From positions 1 to 40,593 of the forward strand of contig JBFXCK010000017.1 of the NCBI GenBank assembly GCA_050182275.1: a DNA stretch of 40,593 nucleotides. The letters run 5' to 3'. A model generated the notes under the pieces. It was given only the letters and a program-made list of their open reading frames with translations, was not told the origin of the DNA and searched no databases. Position numbers and translations under genes: made by a program. Shown here one piece after another: positions 31,485-40,246 of this stretch. This DNA is from JBFXCK01 sp050182275. Its GTDB lineage: Bacteria > Pseudomonadota > Alphaproteobacteria > SHNJ01. The first letter of the stretch is position 1, and every line of letters starts with the position of its first letter.

Positions 31485-33041
31485 CTATCCGGCTTTTTTA
31501 GCCATTTTTTCTGTGGCGGGCGGCAAAGGATAAAGAGCCGGGCCATTCAATACTTGCCCTTGGGGGGTAAAGCGGGATCCATGGCATGGGCAATCCCAGC
31601 TTTTTTCTTCTTTGTTCCATCTTACAATACATTTTAAATGCGTACATAAAGCGGAATATTCATGCAAAGTTCCGCTTGCATCACGGTATACGGCGATCTT
31701 GGAAGCGCCCTGCTGCATGATCGCCCCTTCCCCCGGTTTAATGTCATCGGCGGAACGGACTTCGCCGCCTTTCATCCAATCCGAAACCATGCATCCCATG
31801 AAATTGGTGTTTTCTTTTACATAAGTTCCCAGCGCCTTAAAGGGTTTGCGGCTGGGATCATAAATCCCGGCCCATGGATTATCGCGCCCCAAAATCAAAT
31901 CGCTAATAAGAAAACCGGCGATTGTGCCATAGGTTATGCCGTTTCCTGCGGTACCGGTGACAATATAAACATTATCAGCGCCCGACGGATTGCGGCCGAT
32001 AAAAGCAAGCCCATCGACCGATTCCATTATTTGCCCCGACCAGCGGTAACGCACCGGGCCTAAAGCAGGCAGCAAATTCCGCGCCCAGGCTTCCAGGCGC
32101 TGCCAACGCGCTAATTGGTCGTCCGCCTGGCCGCATTTATGATCTTCGCCGCCAATTAAAACCATGTCTTTACCGCCGTTTTTAACCAAGCGGATATAAT
32201 GGTAGGGATCCATCGTATCCCAGAATAAAAAAGGCGGGAGAAAATTTTTATCAATGTCACAAACAATAATATAACTGCGATAGGCCGCTTGCTTGGTATG
32301 CATGGTTACCAAGTCATTGACCGGGCTGTGGGTCGCCACCACGATCGAATCCGCATCGATCCGGTAACCGGATTCGGTTTTACTATAAGCTTTCTTGCCG
32401 CCGGAAATTTCACGTACCGGCGAATGGGTGAAAATCTTCCCGCCCTTTTGGATAAAGCAGCCGGCCAATCCGGCTAGGTATTTGGCGATATCAAATTGCG
32501 CTTGTTGCGGAAAAAGAAGGGCCGGAGCGCTATTCTCACCTAATTCCGGAATGAAATTGAGAAGCTTTGCATCGCTCAACCCCGCCCGTTTTACCGCGGG
32601 AAGTTCTTTTTCCAAATCTTGTATTCCATCTCCTGCCGCTGTTAAATAGCCGGGCAAGCGCATAAAGTCGCAATCTATTTTTTCTTCCTGGCATATGGTT
32701 TCAATGCGGTTGATTGCCGCCATATGGCTTTCCGCAACCAGCCGCGCGGTTTTTTCCCCGTATAAACTTTCGGTTTTGTAATAACGCTGATCGATCACCG
32801 CGGTTAAATGCGCCGAGGTGCGGGATGTATCGCCGCTGCCCAATCCCCAGGCGTCGATAACCGCGACCGATTTTCCGGCTTTTTGCAAAAAATAAGCGAC
32901 GCTTAAACCAGAAATTCCAGCGCCAATAACCGCCACCTCGGTCTTTAAATTTTCTTGTAAAGGGATAGCGGGCGCTGCTACAGCTTGGTCTTGCCATAAA
33001 GTGATGGTTTCTTGTGAACCACGTTTCATCGATTGATTCAT
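31485..33041 (-). CDS. FAD-dependent oxidoreductase with C-terminal Rieske domain
   Basis: A 518-residue fusion of a DAO/glycine-oxidase-type flavoprotein and a Rieske [2Fe-2S] domain. The dinucleotide motif VAVIGAGISGLSVAYFL is at 36-52, with a second FAD-contacting segment VYIVTGTAGNGITYGT near 360. The C-terminal Rieske motif (about 460-490) has the pairs CTH and CPCHGSRF, giving all four cluster ligands (Cys-x-His and Cys-x2-His). Electrons could pass between the cluster and FAD, but the substrate is unknown. The ATG at 33041 is used: GGAGG lies 9 nt upstream, and the GTG at 33056 would overlap that site. Members of this family are often found near SDR and stress genes, as here. Confidence 0.9.
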   Translation of the reverse strand: MNQSMKRGSQETITLWQDQAVAAPAIPLQENLKTEVAVIGAGISGLSVAYFLQKAGKSVAVIDAWGLGSGDTSRTSAHLTAVIDQRYYKTESLYGEKTARLVAESHMAAINRIETICQEEKIDCDFMRLPGYLTAAGDGIQDLEKELPAVKRAGLSDAKLLNFIPELGENSAPALLFPQQAQFDIAKYLAGLAGCFIQKGGKIFTHSPVREISGGKKAYSKTESGYRIDADSIVVATHSPVNDLVTMHTKQAAYRSYIIVCDIDKNFLPPFLFWDTMDPYHYIRLVKNGGKDMVLIGGEDHKCGQADDQLARWQRLEAWARNLLPALGPVRYRWSGQIMESVDGLAFIGRNPSGADNVYIVTGTAGNGITYGTIAGFLISDLILGRDNPWAGIYDPSRKPFKALGTYVKENTNFMGCMVSDWMKGGEVRSADDIKPGEGAIMQQGASKIAVYRDASGTLHEYSALCTHLKCIVRWNKEEKSWDCPCHGSRFTPQGQVLNGPALYPLPPATEKMAKKAG

Positions 33042-33159
33042 AGCCAATTCCTCCACCGCTTTTATAAGGTAAAAATGTCCCTTCCCCTGTTCCGGGGAAT
33101 AAAAGCCGAGATTAATTGAAGGCTGGCTTACCCTGCCGCCTGCCTTTTAGCATGAAGCA

Positions 33160-33188
33160 AAAGCTGATAGAGTGTAAGTAACAGCTTT
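33160..33188. promoter_or_regulatory. inverted repeat upstream of cardiolipin-synthase-like gene
   Basis: AAAGCTG (33160-33166) and CAGCTTT (33182-33188), 15-nt centre, in the 208-nt divergent gap. A smaller TTCCCC/GGGGAA hairpin lies at about 33073-33090. Candidate operators only. Confidence 0.3.
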
Positions 33189-33249
33189 CGTCCAGCATCA
33201 TAAAATTGGGGATAAAATAGATTCTGCCCGGCTTAGAAAGGAAACATAA

Positions 33250-34380
33250 ATGCTTGCCGCTGCGTTAACACCCTCATTGGAAAAAAAAGTCCCCGCCAGC
33301 GACAATGCCACCCAGCTGCAATTTTATTTAACATCGGGCGAAGCCTGGGAAGCGATGTACCGCGATTGCGAGGCCGCCGCCGCCACGATCGATTTTGAAC
33401 AATATATTTTGCAAGATGATGAGATCGGCAAGCGTTTTTTAAATTTGCTTATCGCCAAAGCCAAGGAAGGCATCAAAGTGCGCTTGATCCTGGATAAGAT
33501 TGGCGGGCGCAAATTATACCGTTCGGTAGCGGTTAATGAGCTGGAAAAACAAGGCGGGCAAGTTGAATTTTATAATCCGATCGGTGTTTTAAATTTGTTT
33601 TTTCCCAAAACCTGGTTTCCGCGCACCCATATGAAAACCGTTATTATCGATTCCAAAACCGCTTATTTAGGCGGCGTTTGTTTTGCTGATGAAATGTGCG
33701 ATTGGCGTGACACGCAATTACGCATCAACGGTAAAATGGTCAAAGATATCGAAGAAGATTTTACCGCTATATGGCGGCGCGTGAAGGAAGGCATTAAAAC
33801 GCAGCCCCGGCCCTACCCTCCTTTGCACGAACCTTTGCGCTATGTGGCAAGCCGGCCTTTATCGCGGGCGCATCCAAGTCCCTTATATACCGAATTGCTA
33901 TTAAAAATCCGCCAGGCCAAAAAGCGGATTTATTTGGTCAGCCCCTATTTCCTGCCGCCTTGGCGCTTGCGCCGTCATTTGCGCGCGGCGATCAAGCGCG
34001 GAGTCGAGGTGCGCATTATCATGGGCGGAAAAACCGATTCCTCTTTCACCGACCATGTTTCCCATTCTTACTTTCCGCGCTGGCTGGGGCTGGGCATGCA
34101 TTTGCATTTGTACCGGAGAAATGTTATGCATGCCAAATATTCGATTATCGATGATGATTGGGCTACGATCGGCAGCACCAACATGGATTACTTAAGTTTG
34201 CTGCGCAACAGGGAAGGCAATATCGTTACGTGCGATCCGGCGCTTATCGCCGAGCTTCTGGCCCACTTCAAAAATGATTTAAGCCATTCTATTGAAGCGA
34301 ATTGGGAGTTCTGGCGGAAAATCCCGCGCCACCATAAAATCATCGGCTATTTAGGGCGTTCCTTAAAAAAGATCATGTAG
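33250..34380 (+). CDS. phospholipase D family protein, cardiolipin synthase-like
   Basis: A 376-residue PLD-superfamily protein. Both HKD motifs are complete: H127, K129, D134 (HMKTVIIDSKTAYLGG) and H294, K296, D301 (HAKYSIIDDDWATIGSTNMD). The spacing, the FEQYILQDDEIG segment near residue 49 and the RLILDKIGG strand match bacterial ClsB/ClsC-type cardiolipin synthases, which join two phosphatidylglycerols or PE with PG. It lacks the N-terminal transmembrane pair of ClsA, so it is peripheral. The AGAAAGGAAAC ribosome-binding site supports the ATG at 33250. The EEP-family gene follows 1 nt later, the same pairing as E. coli clsB with ybhP. Together with psd and pssA it gives the cell control of its phospholipid mix. 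Confidence 0.85.
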   Translation: MLAAALTPSLEKKVPASDNATQLQFYLTSGEAWEAMYRDCEAAAATIDFEQYILQDDEIGKRFLNLLIAKAKEGIKVRLILDKIGGRKLYRSVAVNELEKQGGQVEFYNPIGVLNLFFPKTWFPRTHMKTVIIDSKTAYLGGVCFADEMCDWRDTQLRINGKMVKDIEEDFTAIWRRVKEGIKTQPRPYPPLHEPLRYVASRPLSRAHPSPLYTELLLKIRQAKKRIYLVSPYFLPPWRLRRHLRAAIKRGVEVRIIMGGKTDSSFTDHVSHSYFPRWLGLGMHLHLYRRNVMHAKYSIIDDDWATIGSTNMDYLSLLRNREGNIVTCDPALIAELLAHFKNDLSHSIEANWEFWRKIPRHHKIIGYLGRSLKKIM

Positions 34381-34381
34381 C

Positions 34382-35149
34382 ATGGGGTACAAAATATTAT
34401 TCAGCAATATCGGTTACGCCAAGGGCATTGGCGGCACATTATGGGAGCATATTTGCCGCCTGAACCGCCATATTTATTGCGGGCTTAGCGTGCAAGAACA
34501 AGCCTTGCGGCAATTGAAAGTTATTATCGATAGTGAGAAACCCGATTTGGGCTGCTTGGTTGAAATCGACCAGGGCTCGTTTCACTCCGCCTACTTCAAT
34601 CAAATTCAGGCGCTGATGGATCATGAATACATATTTCACGACATTGCCGAAAAATACGGGGAAAACAGCCCGTTGCGCAAAATGTGGATGCATAAAGGCA
34701 AAAGCAACGCCTTTCTTGCCAAGCAGGAAATCCCTTTTCAGCGTTTATATTTTACCTATGGCACCAAGCGCCTGGTCTACCGCCTGACTTTACCCGGCGA
34801 TATTCACTTATTTTTCGCGCATTTTTCCTTGAAACGCCAGGTGCGAATCAAACAATTTCAAGAAGTAAATACGCTGATAAAAAATATAAAAGGGGAAGTA
34901 ATGATTTTAGCCGATTTTAACATTTTCCAAGGCTTTAAGGAATTACTGCCGCTGCTGGAGGGCACCGATTTACAAATCTTGAATAAGGAAGAAGAACACA
35001 CTTTCATTTTCCACCGCCGCAAATTGGCGCTGGATTTGTGTATTTGTTCGGAAAGCCTGGCCAAGCGCAGCGCTTTGCGGATTATCAAACAGCCCTTTTC
35101 CGACCACGCGGCGCTGGTGGTTGATATTGCTCCGGCTTTAAGCGCCTAA
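34382..35149 (+). CDS. endonuclease/exonuclease/phosphatase (EEP) family protein
   Basis: A 255-residue member of the EEP superfamily of metal-dependent phosphoesterases. The landmarks are the N-terminal ILFSNIGYAKG strand, the metal-binding Glu in CLVEIDQGS (about residue 60), HFSLKRQVRIKQFQ with the catalytic His (about 142), ILADFN (about 177) and the C-terminal SDHAALVVDI. There is no signal peptide. The substrate may be a phospholipid or nucleic acid; coupling with the PLD gene 1 nt upstream, as in E. coli ybhO(clsB)-ybhP, favours a lipid role, but this is inference. It converges with the kinase operon at 35192 with a 42-nt gap that shows no clear terminator. Confidence 0.8.
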   Translation: MGYKILFSNIGYAKGIGGTLWEHICRLNRHIYCGLSVQEQALRQLKVIIDSEKPDLGCLVEIDQGSFHSAYFNQIQALMDHEYIFHDIAEKYGENSPLRKMWMHKGKSNAFLAKQEIPFQRLYFTYGTKRLVYRLTLPGDIHLFFAHFSLKRQVRIKQFQEVNTLIKNIKGEVMILADFNIFQGFKELLPLLEGTDLQILNKEEEHTFIFHRRKLALDLCICSESLAKRSALRIIKQPFSDHAALVVDIAPALSA

Positions 35150-35191
35150 TGCGGCTATCTTTCAATTATCCGCAAGAAAACGCCGGCGGCC

Positions 35192-36766
35192 CTAGGGTGT
35201 GCGCACCAGGGAAAACCCGCGCTTTTCACGCGCCAAATGCAAGGAGGCGATATTGCTGACGGCGGACTCGAATTTATCGATGCGGGCGGGTTTGGTCATA
35301 TAGGCAATCGCGCCCAAGGATTTGGCTTTTTGAATATCCTTATCGTAATTCGAGGTAGTGCACATAATTACCGGGATGTTGCTTAAATATTGTTCTTGGC
35401 GCATTTTTTCCAACAGCTCGAAACCGTTCATCCGCGGCATGTTAATGTCGAGCAAAATCAAATCGACCGGCTTGACTTGCCTGGCTTCGTCTTTCAGCAG
35501 CGAGAGCGCCTCGTAGCCGTCATTGGCGACTAGGAGATTGCAATTCATTTGTGGCTCTTCGATCAAATAAATCCGCGCCAGCTCGACGTCGGCCTTATTA
35601 TCCTCGACCAGCAAAATATTGGCGAGCGAATGGCCATTGGCGGCCGGTGTGCTGATATGGGTGAATTCCTTTACCGGCGGCTCGGCATCGGCCGGCAGTT
35701 GCGGCGTGGCGGGCAAGGTGAATAAAAAGGCGGCGCCGGTTTCGGGCGCGGATTCAAACCAAATCTTGCCGCCTTGAGTTTGAATAATTTTTTTGCAAAT
35801 CGCCAGCCCCAGCCCAAGGCCGTTTGATTTATGCCGCGCCAAGCGGGCGAAGGGTTCGAAAATCCGCTCGGCGTGCCGGGGCTCGATGCCGGGGCCGTTA
35901 TCTTCCAGGCGGAAAACCCATTGGTTTTTGACCAACGCCGCCGAAAGATGGATTTGCGGCGTCTTTTCACAATGATGAATGGCGTTCCCTAGTAAATTTT
36001 GAAGCACCAGCATTAGGTGAGTGGGGTTAACATGCACCCTAGGCAGCGGATCGGTGGTGATGGCGGCCTGGCTTTTTTGAATGAGCTCGCTTAGATTTTG
36101 CTGCACGTCTTCCCACACTTTTCCGGCGTCGCACAACTCGAGGGCGGCTTGATGTTCGGCATCATCCAGGCGGGTGTAAAAATAGACCGTGTCGATTAAT
36201 TTCAGCATGCGGTCGGCGGCTTGCTGGATGTAATCGAGATATTCCTTGGTTTTCCCGGTCAACTGATCTTGATGGATGATTAAATCAATGAAAGAGCGGA
36301 TCGTGCCGACCGGCTCTTTCAAATCATGCGCCAGCGCCCGGGTGAAAATCTCAAGCGAGGTGCGCTGTTCGTGGATGCGCTTTTGCATGGCGCAATTTTC
36401 AATCGCCGAGCGCACCGCATGCTGCAAAGTTTGCGGGGTGATGGCGGCTTTGGCGATATAATTCTGCGCCCCTTCCTGCATGGCGGTGACGGCCAACGTT
36501 TCACTGCCCTGCCCCGTCATCATCACCACCGGCACAAAGGGGTTTTGGCTGCGAATGCACTTTAAAACCTCGATGCCGTTCCGCCCCGGCATGGAATAAT
36601 CGAGCAGCACGCAATCGGGCTGCTGCTTGGCGACCAGGCGCAAGCCTTCTTCGCCGTCGCTGGTTTCGGTGATGGCGAAACCGCCGATTTTCTGCAAAGT
36701 GCGGCTATATAACAGCCGGTCGTCTTCATTATCATCGATAACCAGCAGTTTAATGGTGTCAGACAT
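35192..36766 (-). CDS. receiver-kinase-receiver signalling protein (REC-HisKA-HATPase-REC)
   Basis: A 524-residue soluble hybrid kinase. Receiver 1 (1-120) has the acidic pair in VIDDNEDD, D56 in LLDYSMPGRNG and a threonine in MMTGQGSE. The DHp helix carries H147 in ALAHDLKEPVGTIRSF, followed by the HATPase domain (LEDNGPGIEP, SNGLGLGLAICKK). Receiver 2 has ILLVEDN (384-390), D440 in LILLDINMPRMNG and the lysine in TKPAR. There is no membrane segment, so it takes input from a partner. The ATG at 36766 has AAGGA 9 nt upstream and overlaps the preceding receiver gene by 8 nt. It is the last gene of a three-gene signalling operon. Confidence 0.9.
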   Translation of the reverse strand: MSDTIKLLVIDDNEDDRLLYSRTLQKIGGFAITETSDGEEGLRLVAKQQPDCVLLDYSMPGRNGIEVLKCIRSQNPFVPVVMMTGQGSETLAVTAMQEGAQNYIAKAAITPQTLQHAVRSAIENCAMQKRIHEQRTSLEIFTRALAHDLKEPVGTIRSFIDLIIHQDQLTGKTKEYLDYIQQAADRMLKLIDTVYFYTRLDDAEHQAALELCDAGKVWEDVQQNLSELIQKSQAAITTDPLPRVHVNPTHLMLVLQNLLGNAIHHCEKTPQIHLSAALVKNQWVFRLEDNGPGIEPRHAERIFEPFARLARHKSNGLGLGLAICKKIIQTQGGKIWFESAPETGAAFLFTLPATPQLPADAEPPVKEFTHISTPAANGHSLANILLVEDNKADVELARIYLIEEPQMNCNLLVANDGYEALSLLKDEARQVKPVDLILLDINMPRMNGFELLEKMRQEQYLSNIPVIMCTTSNYDKDIQKAKSLGAIAYMTKPARIDKFESAVSNIASLHLAREKRGFSLVRTP

Positions 36767-37208
36767 GGCTTCCATCCTTGGGCAAAAGGGCGATTTCAAA
36801 CCAATATTCCTTCAGGCGGTGAATCGCGCTGATCAGCCCGTCGAAACTAACCGGCTTTTGAATATAGGTGTTGGCGCCCATTTGATAACAGGCCTGCACA
36901 TCGCGTTCGTCGGCGGAGGTGGTAAGAATCAGCACCGGAATCCGTTTGGTGGCGGGATTTTCCTTGATCGCCTGCAAGGTCTTGCGGCCGTCCAAGCCCG
37001 GCATGTTGAGATCGAGCAGGATCAGGCCCGGCCGGTTGGAATTGCCGGAATTGGTTTGCAGAAAATTAAGCGCCTCCTGCCCCGATTTGCACCAAGACAC
37101 CGGATTATAGAGATTGGCTTTCTTAAAAGCGCGCATAGTGGCTTCGTAATCGTCCTGATTGTCCTCGACCATCAAGATGGATTGGGTAGCGAGAAAATGA
37201 GCCGTCAT
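36759..37208 (-). CDS. single-domain response regulator (Rcp1-like receiver)
   Basis: A 149-residue stand-alone receiver. It has the acidic pair in ILMVEDNQDD, phospho-acceptor D66 in LILLDLNMPGLDGRKTL, the threonine in LILTTSADERD and lysine in YIQKPVSFDG. The insertion NSGNSNRPG before the acceptor strand is typical of the Rcp1-like receivers that accompany phytochrome-type kinases. There is no output domain; it must act by protein contact or as a phosphate relay. It overlaps the kinase gene upstream by 4 nt (ATGA) and the hybrid kinase downstream by 8 nt, so the three are translationally linked. Confidence 0.92.
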   Translation of the reverse strand: MTAHFLATQSILMVEDNQDDYEATMRAFKKANLYNPVSWCKSGQEALNFLQTNSGNSNRPGLILLDLNMPGLDGRKTLQAIKENPATKRIPVLILTTSADERDVQACYQMGANTYIQKPVSFDGLISAIHRLKEYWFEIALLPKDGSHV

Positions 37209-38911
37209 GATTCTTTCCTTTCTAAAGTAAAATAAAAAGTTGTGCCTTTGCCCTTTTCCGATTCAAGCCAAATGCGCCCTTGATGGCGCTGGATAATTTT
37301 TTTCACGAATGTCAGGCCAACGCCGGTGCCGCCTTCTTTGCCTTCATCCTGCTGCAGGCGCCTGAAAATGCGGAAAACTTCATCAAAAAATTGCGGCTCG
37401 ATGCCGATGCCATTATCCTTGACATAAAACACGTTGTCTTCCCTGCCCTGCGGCGCCGCTATGCTTTCTAAAAAGCCGATTTCAACCAGCCGTTCGGGCT
37501 TGTCGTTATATTTGACGGCGTTGGTGATCAGGTTGCGGAATACCTCGGTGATACGCGGCTTATCGCAAATAACGCGCGGCATCGGCCGGGGAATAACGAT
37601 CCGCGCATGTTTTTCCTTTAAAAAAGACTCCAGCATTTGCCCGATTTCGGCGACCACTGCGTTTGGATCGGTTTCCTGAATCGCCAATTCGGCCCGCCCC
37701 AAACGGGAGAAATACAATAAATCATTGATCAATCTTTCCATCCGCTGCACCAATTCGGCCAAACGGGTCAGGCGGCGCTTGCCTTCCCCATCCAGCCGTT
37801 CGGCATAATCCTCGATTAGAAAAGTCGCCTGGTTGAACAGGCCGCGCAAAGGCTCCTTCAAATCGTGGGAAGCGATATAGGCGAAATCATCCAATTCCTG
37901 ATTGCTGATTTCCAGTTTCTTGGTATAGCGGGCCAATTCCGCCTCCGCCGCTTTGCGCTGGGTGATATCGCGGATAATGCCGGAAAAATATTCCTGGCCA
38001 TTGACGCGGAAGGAGCTGATCGATAAATCCATCGGAAACACCGATCCATCTTTGCGCTTGGCTTTCACTTCGCGCCCCGCGGTGCCGATGATTTTCGGCT
38101 TGCCGGTTTTGTGATAATTGGCGATATAGCCATCATGCTCGCTATGATAAGGTTCGGGCATTAAAACCTTGATATTTTTTCCCATTACTTCGCCGGCCTG
38201 ATAGCCGAAAATGCGCTCGCAGGCCGGATTAAAACTGTCAATAACGCCCTTGGCGTTGATGGTGATTAAACCATCGACCGCGTGATCGACCACGGCTTTA
38301 AGGCGGGCTTCGCTGCTTTGCCGAATAGTCTCATTTAAATTTTCCAATTCCTGGTTAGCGGCTTCCAGCTTTTTATTGGCCTCGAATATCTGGCGGGAAC
38401 GCCGGTAAATCTCGATTTCCATTTCTTCGGTCCGGTCGCGCAGGATTTTGTTTTCTTTGATTTGCTCTTGGCCTTGGTATTTCAGCTTAACGAACTCGGT
38501 GATATCCTCGACCCGGTGAAGAATCGCGATAATTTTATTGTTCTTGCCGAAAACCGGCACATTGATGGGGCTCCAATAGCGTTCCTCGAAAGCGCCGCCT
38601 TCGGATTCCGGTTTACGGATATCATATTTTTGCACGCCCATCGCATCGGCGGCGCGTTTTTTTAACACCCGCTCTAAAGAGGCGGTTAGATCATGCATCC
38701 CGGTGGCGGTAGGGTCGTTCGGGTTATCGGGAAATACGTCAAAAATATGCCGCCCGATAACTTCTTCGCGTTTGGTCATGGTGGCGCGCAAATAAGCCTC
38801 CGAAGCGTTGATAATAAAAAACCCCGGGGTAAGCAGCAGGTAAAGGTCGGGCGCCGATTCAAACAGCGCTTGGTAATCTAGGGAAACCGGTTCAGAAGTT
38901 GGATTAAACAC
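37205..38911 (-). CDS. PAS-PAS sensor histidine kinase (FixL-like PAS, no heme His)
   Basis: A 568-residue soluble kinase. PAS 1 covers about residues 15-140 (YQALFESAPDLYLLLTPG to LHRVEDITEF), a coiled coil covers 145-200, PAS 2 about 203-325, then DHp with H349 in ASHDLKEPLRGLF and HATPase motifs (VKDNGIGIEP, GTGVGLTFVKK). PAS 2 is strikingly FixL-like (VLMPEPYHSEHDGYI, IIGTAGREVKAKRKDGSVFPM), but the position of the FixL heme-ligand histidine (just before IIG) is lysine here (TGKPKIIG), so it probably does not bind heme the same way. GTG at 38911 is chosen because AGGGGA lies 6 nt upstream; GTG at 38926 is also possible. It starts a three-gene operon ending at 35192. Confidence 0.88.
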   Translation of the reverse strand: MFNPTSEPVSLDYQALFESAPDLYLLLTPGFFIINASEAYLRATMTKREEVIGRHIFDVFPDNPNDPTATGMHDLTASLERVLKKRAADAMGVQKYDIRKPESEGGAFEERYWSPINVPVFGKNNKIIAILHRVEDITEFVKLKYQGQEQIKENKILRDRTEEMEIEIYRRSRQIFEANKKLEAANQELENLNETIRQSSEARLKAVVDHAVDGLITINAKGVIDSFNPACERIFGYQAGEVMGKNIKVLMPEPYHSEHDGYIANYHKTGKPKIIGTAGREVKAKRKDGSVFPMDLSISSFRVNGQEYFSGIIRDITQRKAAEAELARYTKKLEISNQELDDFAYIASHDLKEPLRGLFNQATFLIEDYAERLDGEGKRRLTRLAELVQRMERLINDLLYFSRLGRAELAIQETDPNAVVAEIGQMLESFLKEKHARIVIPRPMPRVICDKPRITEVFRNLITNAVKYNDKPERLVEIGFLESIAAPQGREDNVFYVKDNGIGIEPQFFDEVFRIFRRLQQDEGKEGGTGVGLTFVKKIIQRHQGRIWLESEKGKGTTFYFTLERKES

Positions 38912-39130
38912 GCTTGCTCCCCTCACCGCTTTTTATCCCCATGCCAAAACCGCCGAATGTGGGCACTATACTACCGAAGGTTGTGTATGGCTAGGAAAAA
39001 GCGGGATATATTCTATAAAATGGCGGTTTTCCATGCGGTAGTATGCGCAACTATCAGTTGTGAAAAAATTGTCCGCCTTGCGGCGCGGCGGAACCCTTAT
39101 CGCCGCCGAACCCGGAAAAAAGAACAAAAC

Positions 39131-39159
39131 TTGAACATTGCCGGCAACGGTATTATACT
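39131..39159 (+). promoter_or_regulatory. promoter of radical SAM gene, leaderless candidate
   Basis: TTGAAC (39131-39136), 17-nt spacer, TATACT (39154-39159), with only 6 nt between the -10 box and the ATG at 39166. Transcription would begin at or next to the start codon. Confidence 0.65.
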
Positions 39160-39165
39160 TCCTCC

Positions 39166-40221
39166 ATGCAGCCGAAAAATACCAAGCTTGGGGGGCGCGG
39201 CGCGCCCAATAATCCGGCGGGGCGGTTTGAAAAATTTGCTTGCCTTCATGAGACAGAGGCAAGCGAAGACAACCGCCCCGCCACCAGCATTTTCCGTGAC
39301 ACCAGTAAAACCATTATCTCAACCAATGACAGCCCCGATGTGGGCATCGAGGCCTCGGTCAATCCGTACCGGGGGTGCGAGCATGGCTGTATTTATTGTT
39401 ACGCCCGCCCGACCCATGAATATTTAGGGCTGTCGGCCGGGCTTGATTTTGAAACCAAGATTTTCGCCAAATTCGATGCGCCCCGGCTGCTGCGGGAAAA
39501 ATTATCTTCCAAATCCTGGATTCCCAAAACGATTACCTTAAGCGGCGTCACCGACCCCTATCAACCGCTTGAGCGCAAATTGAAAATAACCCGTGGCTGT
39601 TTGGAGGTGCTGGCCGAATTCCGCAATCCCGCTTTTTTCATCACCAAAAACCAGTTGATTACGCGCGATCTTGATTTGCTGGCGGAATTGGCGCATTTTC
39701 AGGCGGCAGGCGCCTTTATTTCCATCACCACGCTGGATAGCGGCCTGGCCAGAATTATGGAGCCGCGCGCTTCACAGCCCGCCTTGCGCCTGCGCGCGGT
39801 AGAGGAATTGGCCAGGGCCGGCATTCCGGTTGGGGTGATGATCGGCCCCGTATTGCCCGGCCTAACCGAATATGAGATTCCCAATATTTTGGAAAGCGCC
39901 GCCCAGGCCGGCGCCATCACCGCCAGCTATACCATGCTGCGCCTGCCTTACGGCGTAAAAGATTTATTCCAAGATTGGCTGACCCAGCATTATCCCGACC
40001 GCAAAGATAAAATCATCAACCGCATTAAAGAAATGCGCGGCGGGAAATTGAACGCCAGCGAATTCGGCGAACGCATGCGGGGAATAGGCCACCATGCCGG
40101 GCAAATCGACCAGCTTTTTAACCTGCATAAGAAGAAGTTTGGGTTGGATAAGCGCCTGCCTCCCCTCTCTATCGCCTCCTTCCGGCGGGTAAAAGACGGC
40201 AAACAGGGGGAGTTGTTTTAA
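39166..40221 (+). CDS. PA0069-type radical SAM protein
   Basis: A 351-residue radical SAM protein of the PA0069 / SplB-like family. The cluster motif CEHGCIYCY is at 71-79 (C71, C75, C78), preceded by NPYRG as in SplB relatives and followed by RPTHEYLGLSAGLDFETKIF. Other family marks are TLSGVTDPYQPLE (about 125-137), ITKNQLITRDLDLL, VMIGPVLPGLTE and a C-terminal helical end. The early RGAPNNPAGRFE is the usual N-terminal signature, so the ATG at 39166 is right. The substrate is unknown; the family is related to spore photoproduct lyase but does not imply sporulation. It has a strong promoter right before the ATG and is divergent from the kinase operon by about 250 nt. Confidence 0.92.
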   Translation: MQPKNTKLGGRGAPNNPAGRFEKFACLHETEASEDNRPATSIFRDTSKTIISTNDSPDVGIEASVNPYRGCEHGCIYCYARPTHEYLGLSAGLDFETKIFAKFDAPRLLREKLSSKSWIPKTITLSGVTDPYQPLERKLKITRGCLEVLAEFRNPAFFITKNQLITRDLDLLAELAHFQAAGAFISITTLDSGLARIMEPRASQPALRLRAVEELARAGIPVGVMIGPVLPGLTEYEIPNILESAAQAGAITASYTMLRLPYGVKDLFQDWLTQHYPDRKDKIINRIKEMRGGKLNASEFGERMRGIGHHAGQIDQLFNLHKKKFGLDKRLPPLSIASFRRVKDGKQGELF

Positions 40222-40240
40222 TTCCGCGCTTGGCTATACT
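40213..40240 (+). promoter_or_regulatory. candidate promoter of the last gene, leaderless candidate
   Basis: TTGTTT (40213-40218, overlapping the radical SAM stop codon), 16-nt spacer, TATACT (40235-40240), then six C residues and the ATG at 40247. Confidence 0.45.
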
Positions 40241-40246
40241 CCCCCC

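Noticed and set aside
37205..38911. FixL oxygen sensor
   Set aside because: The heme-ligand His position is Lys and no fix/nif genes are near.
38957..39427. 156-residue plus-strand frame overlapping the radical SAM start
   Set aside because: It overlaps the well-supported radical SAM gene in another frame, has no ribosome-binding site and shows an Arg-rich non-protein-like composition.
39166..40221. Spore photoproduct lyase
   Set aside because: The sequence fits the PA0069-type branch found in non-sporulating bacteria, and no sporulation genes are present.
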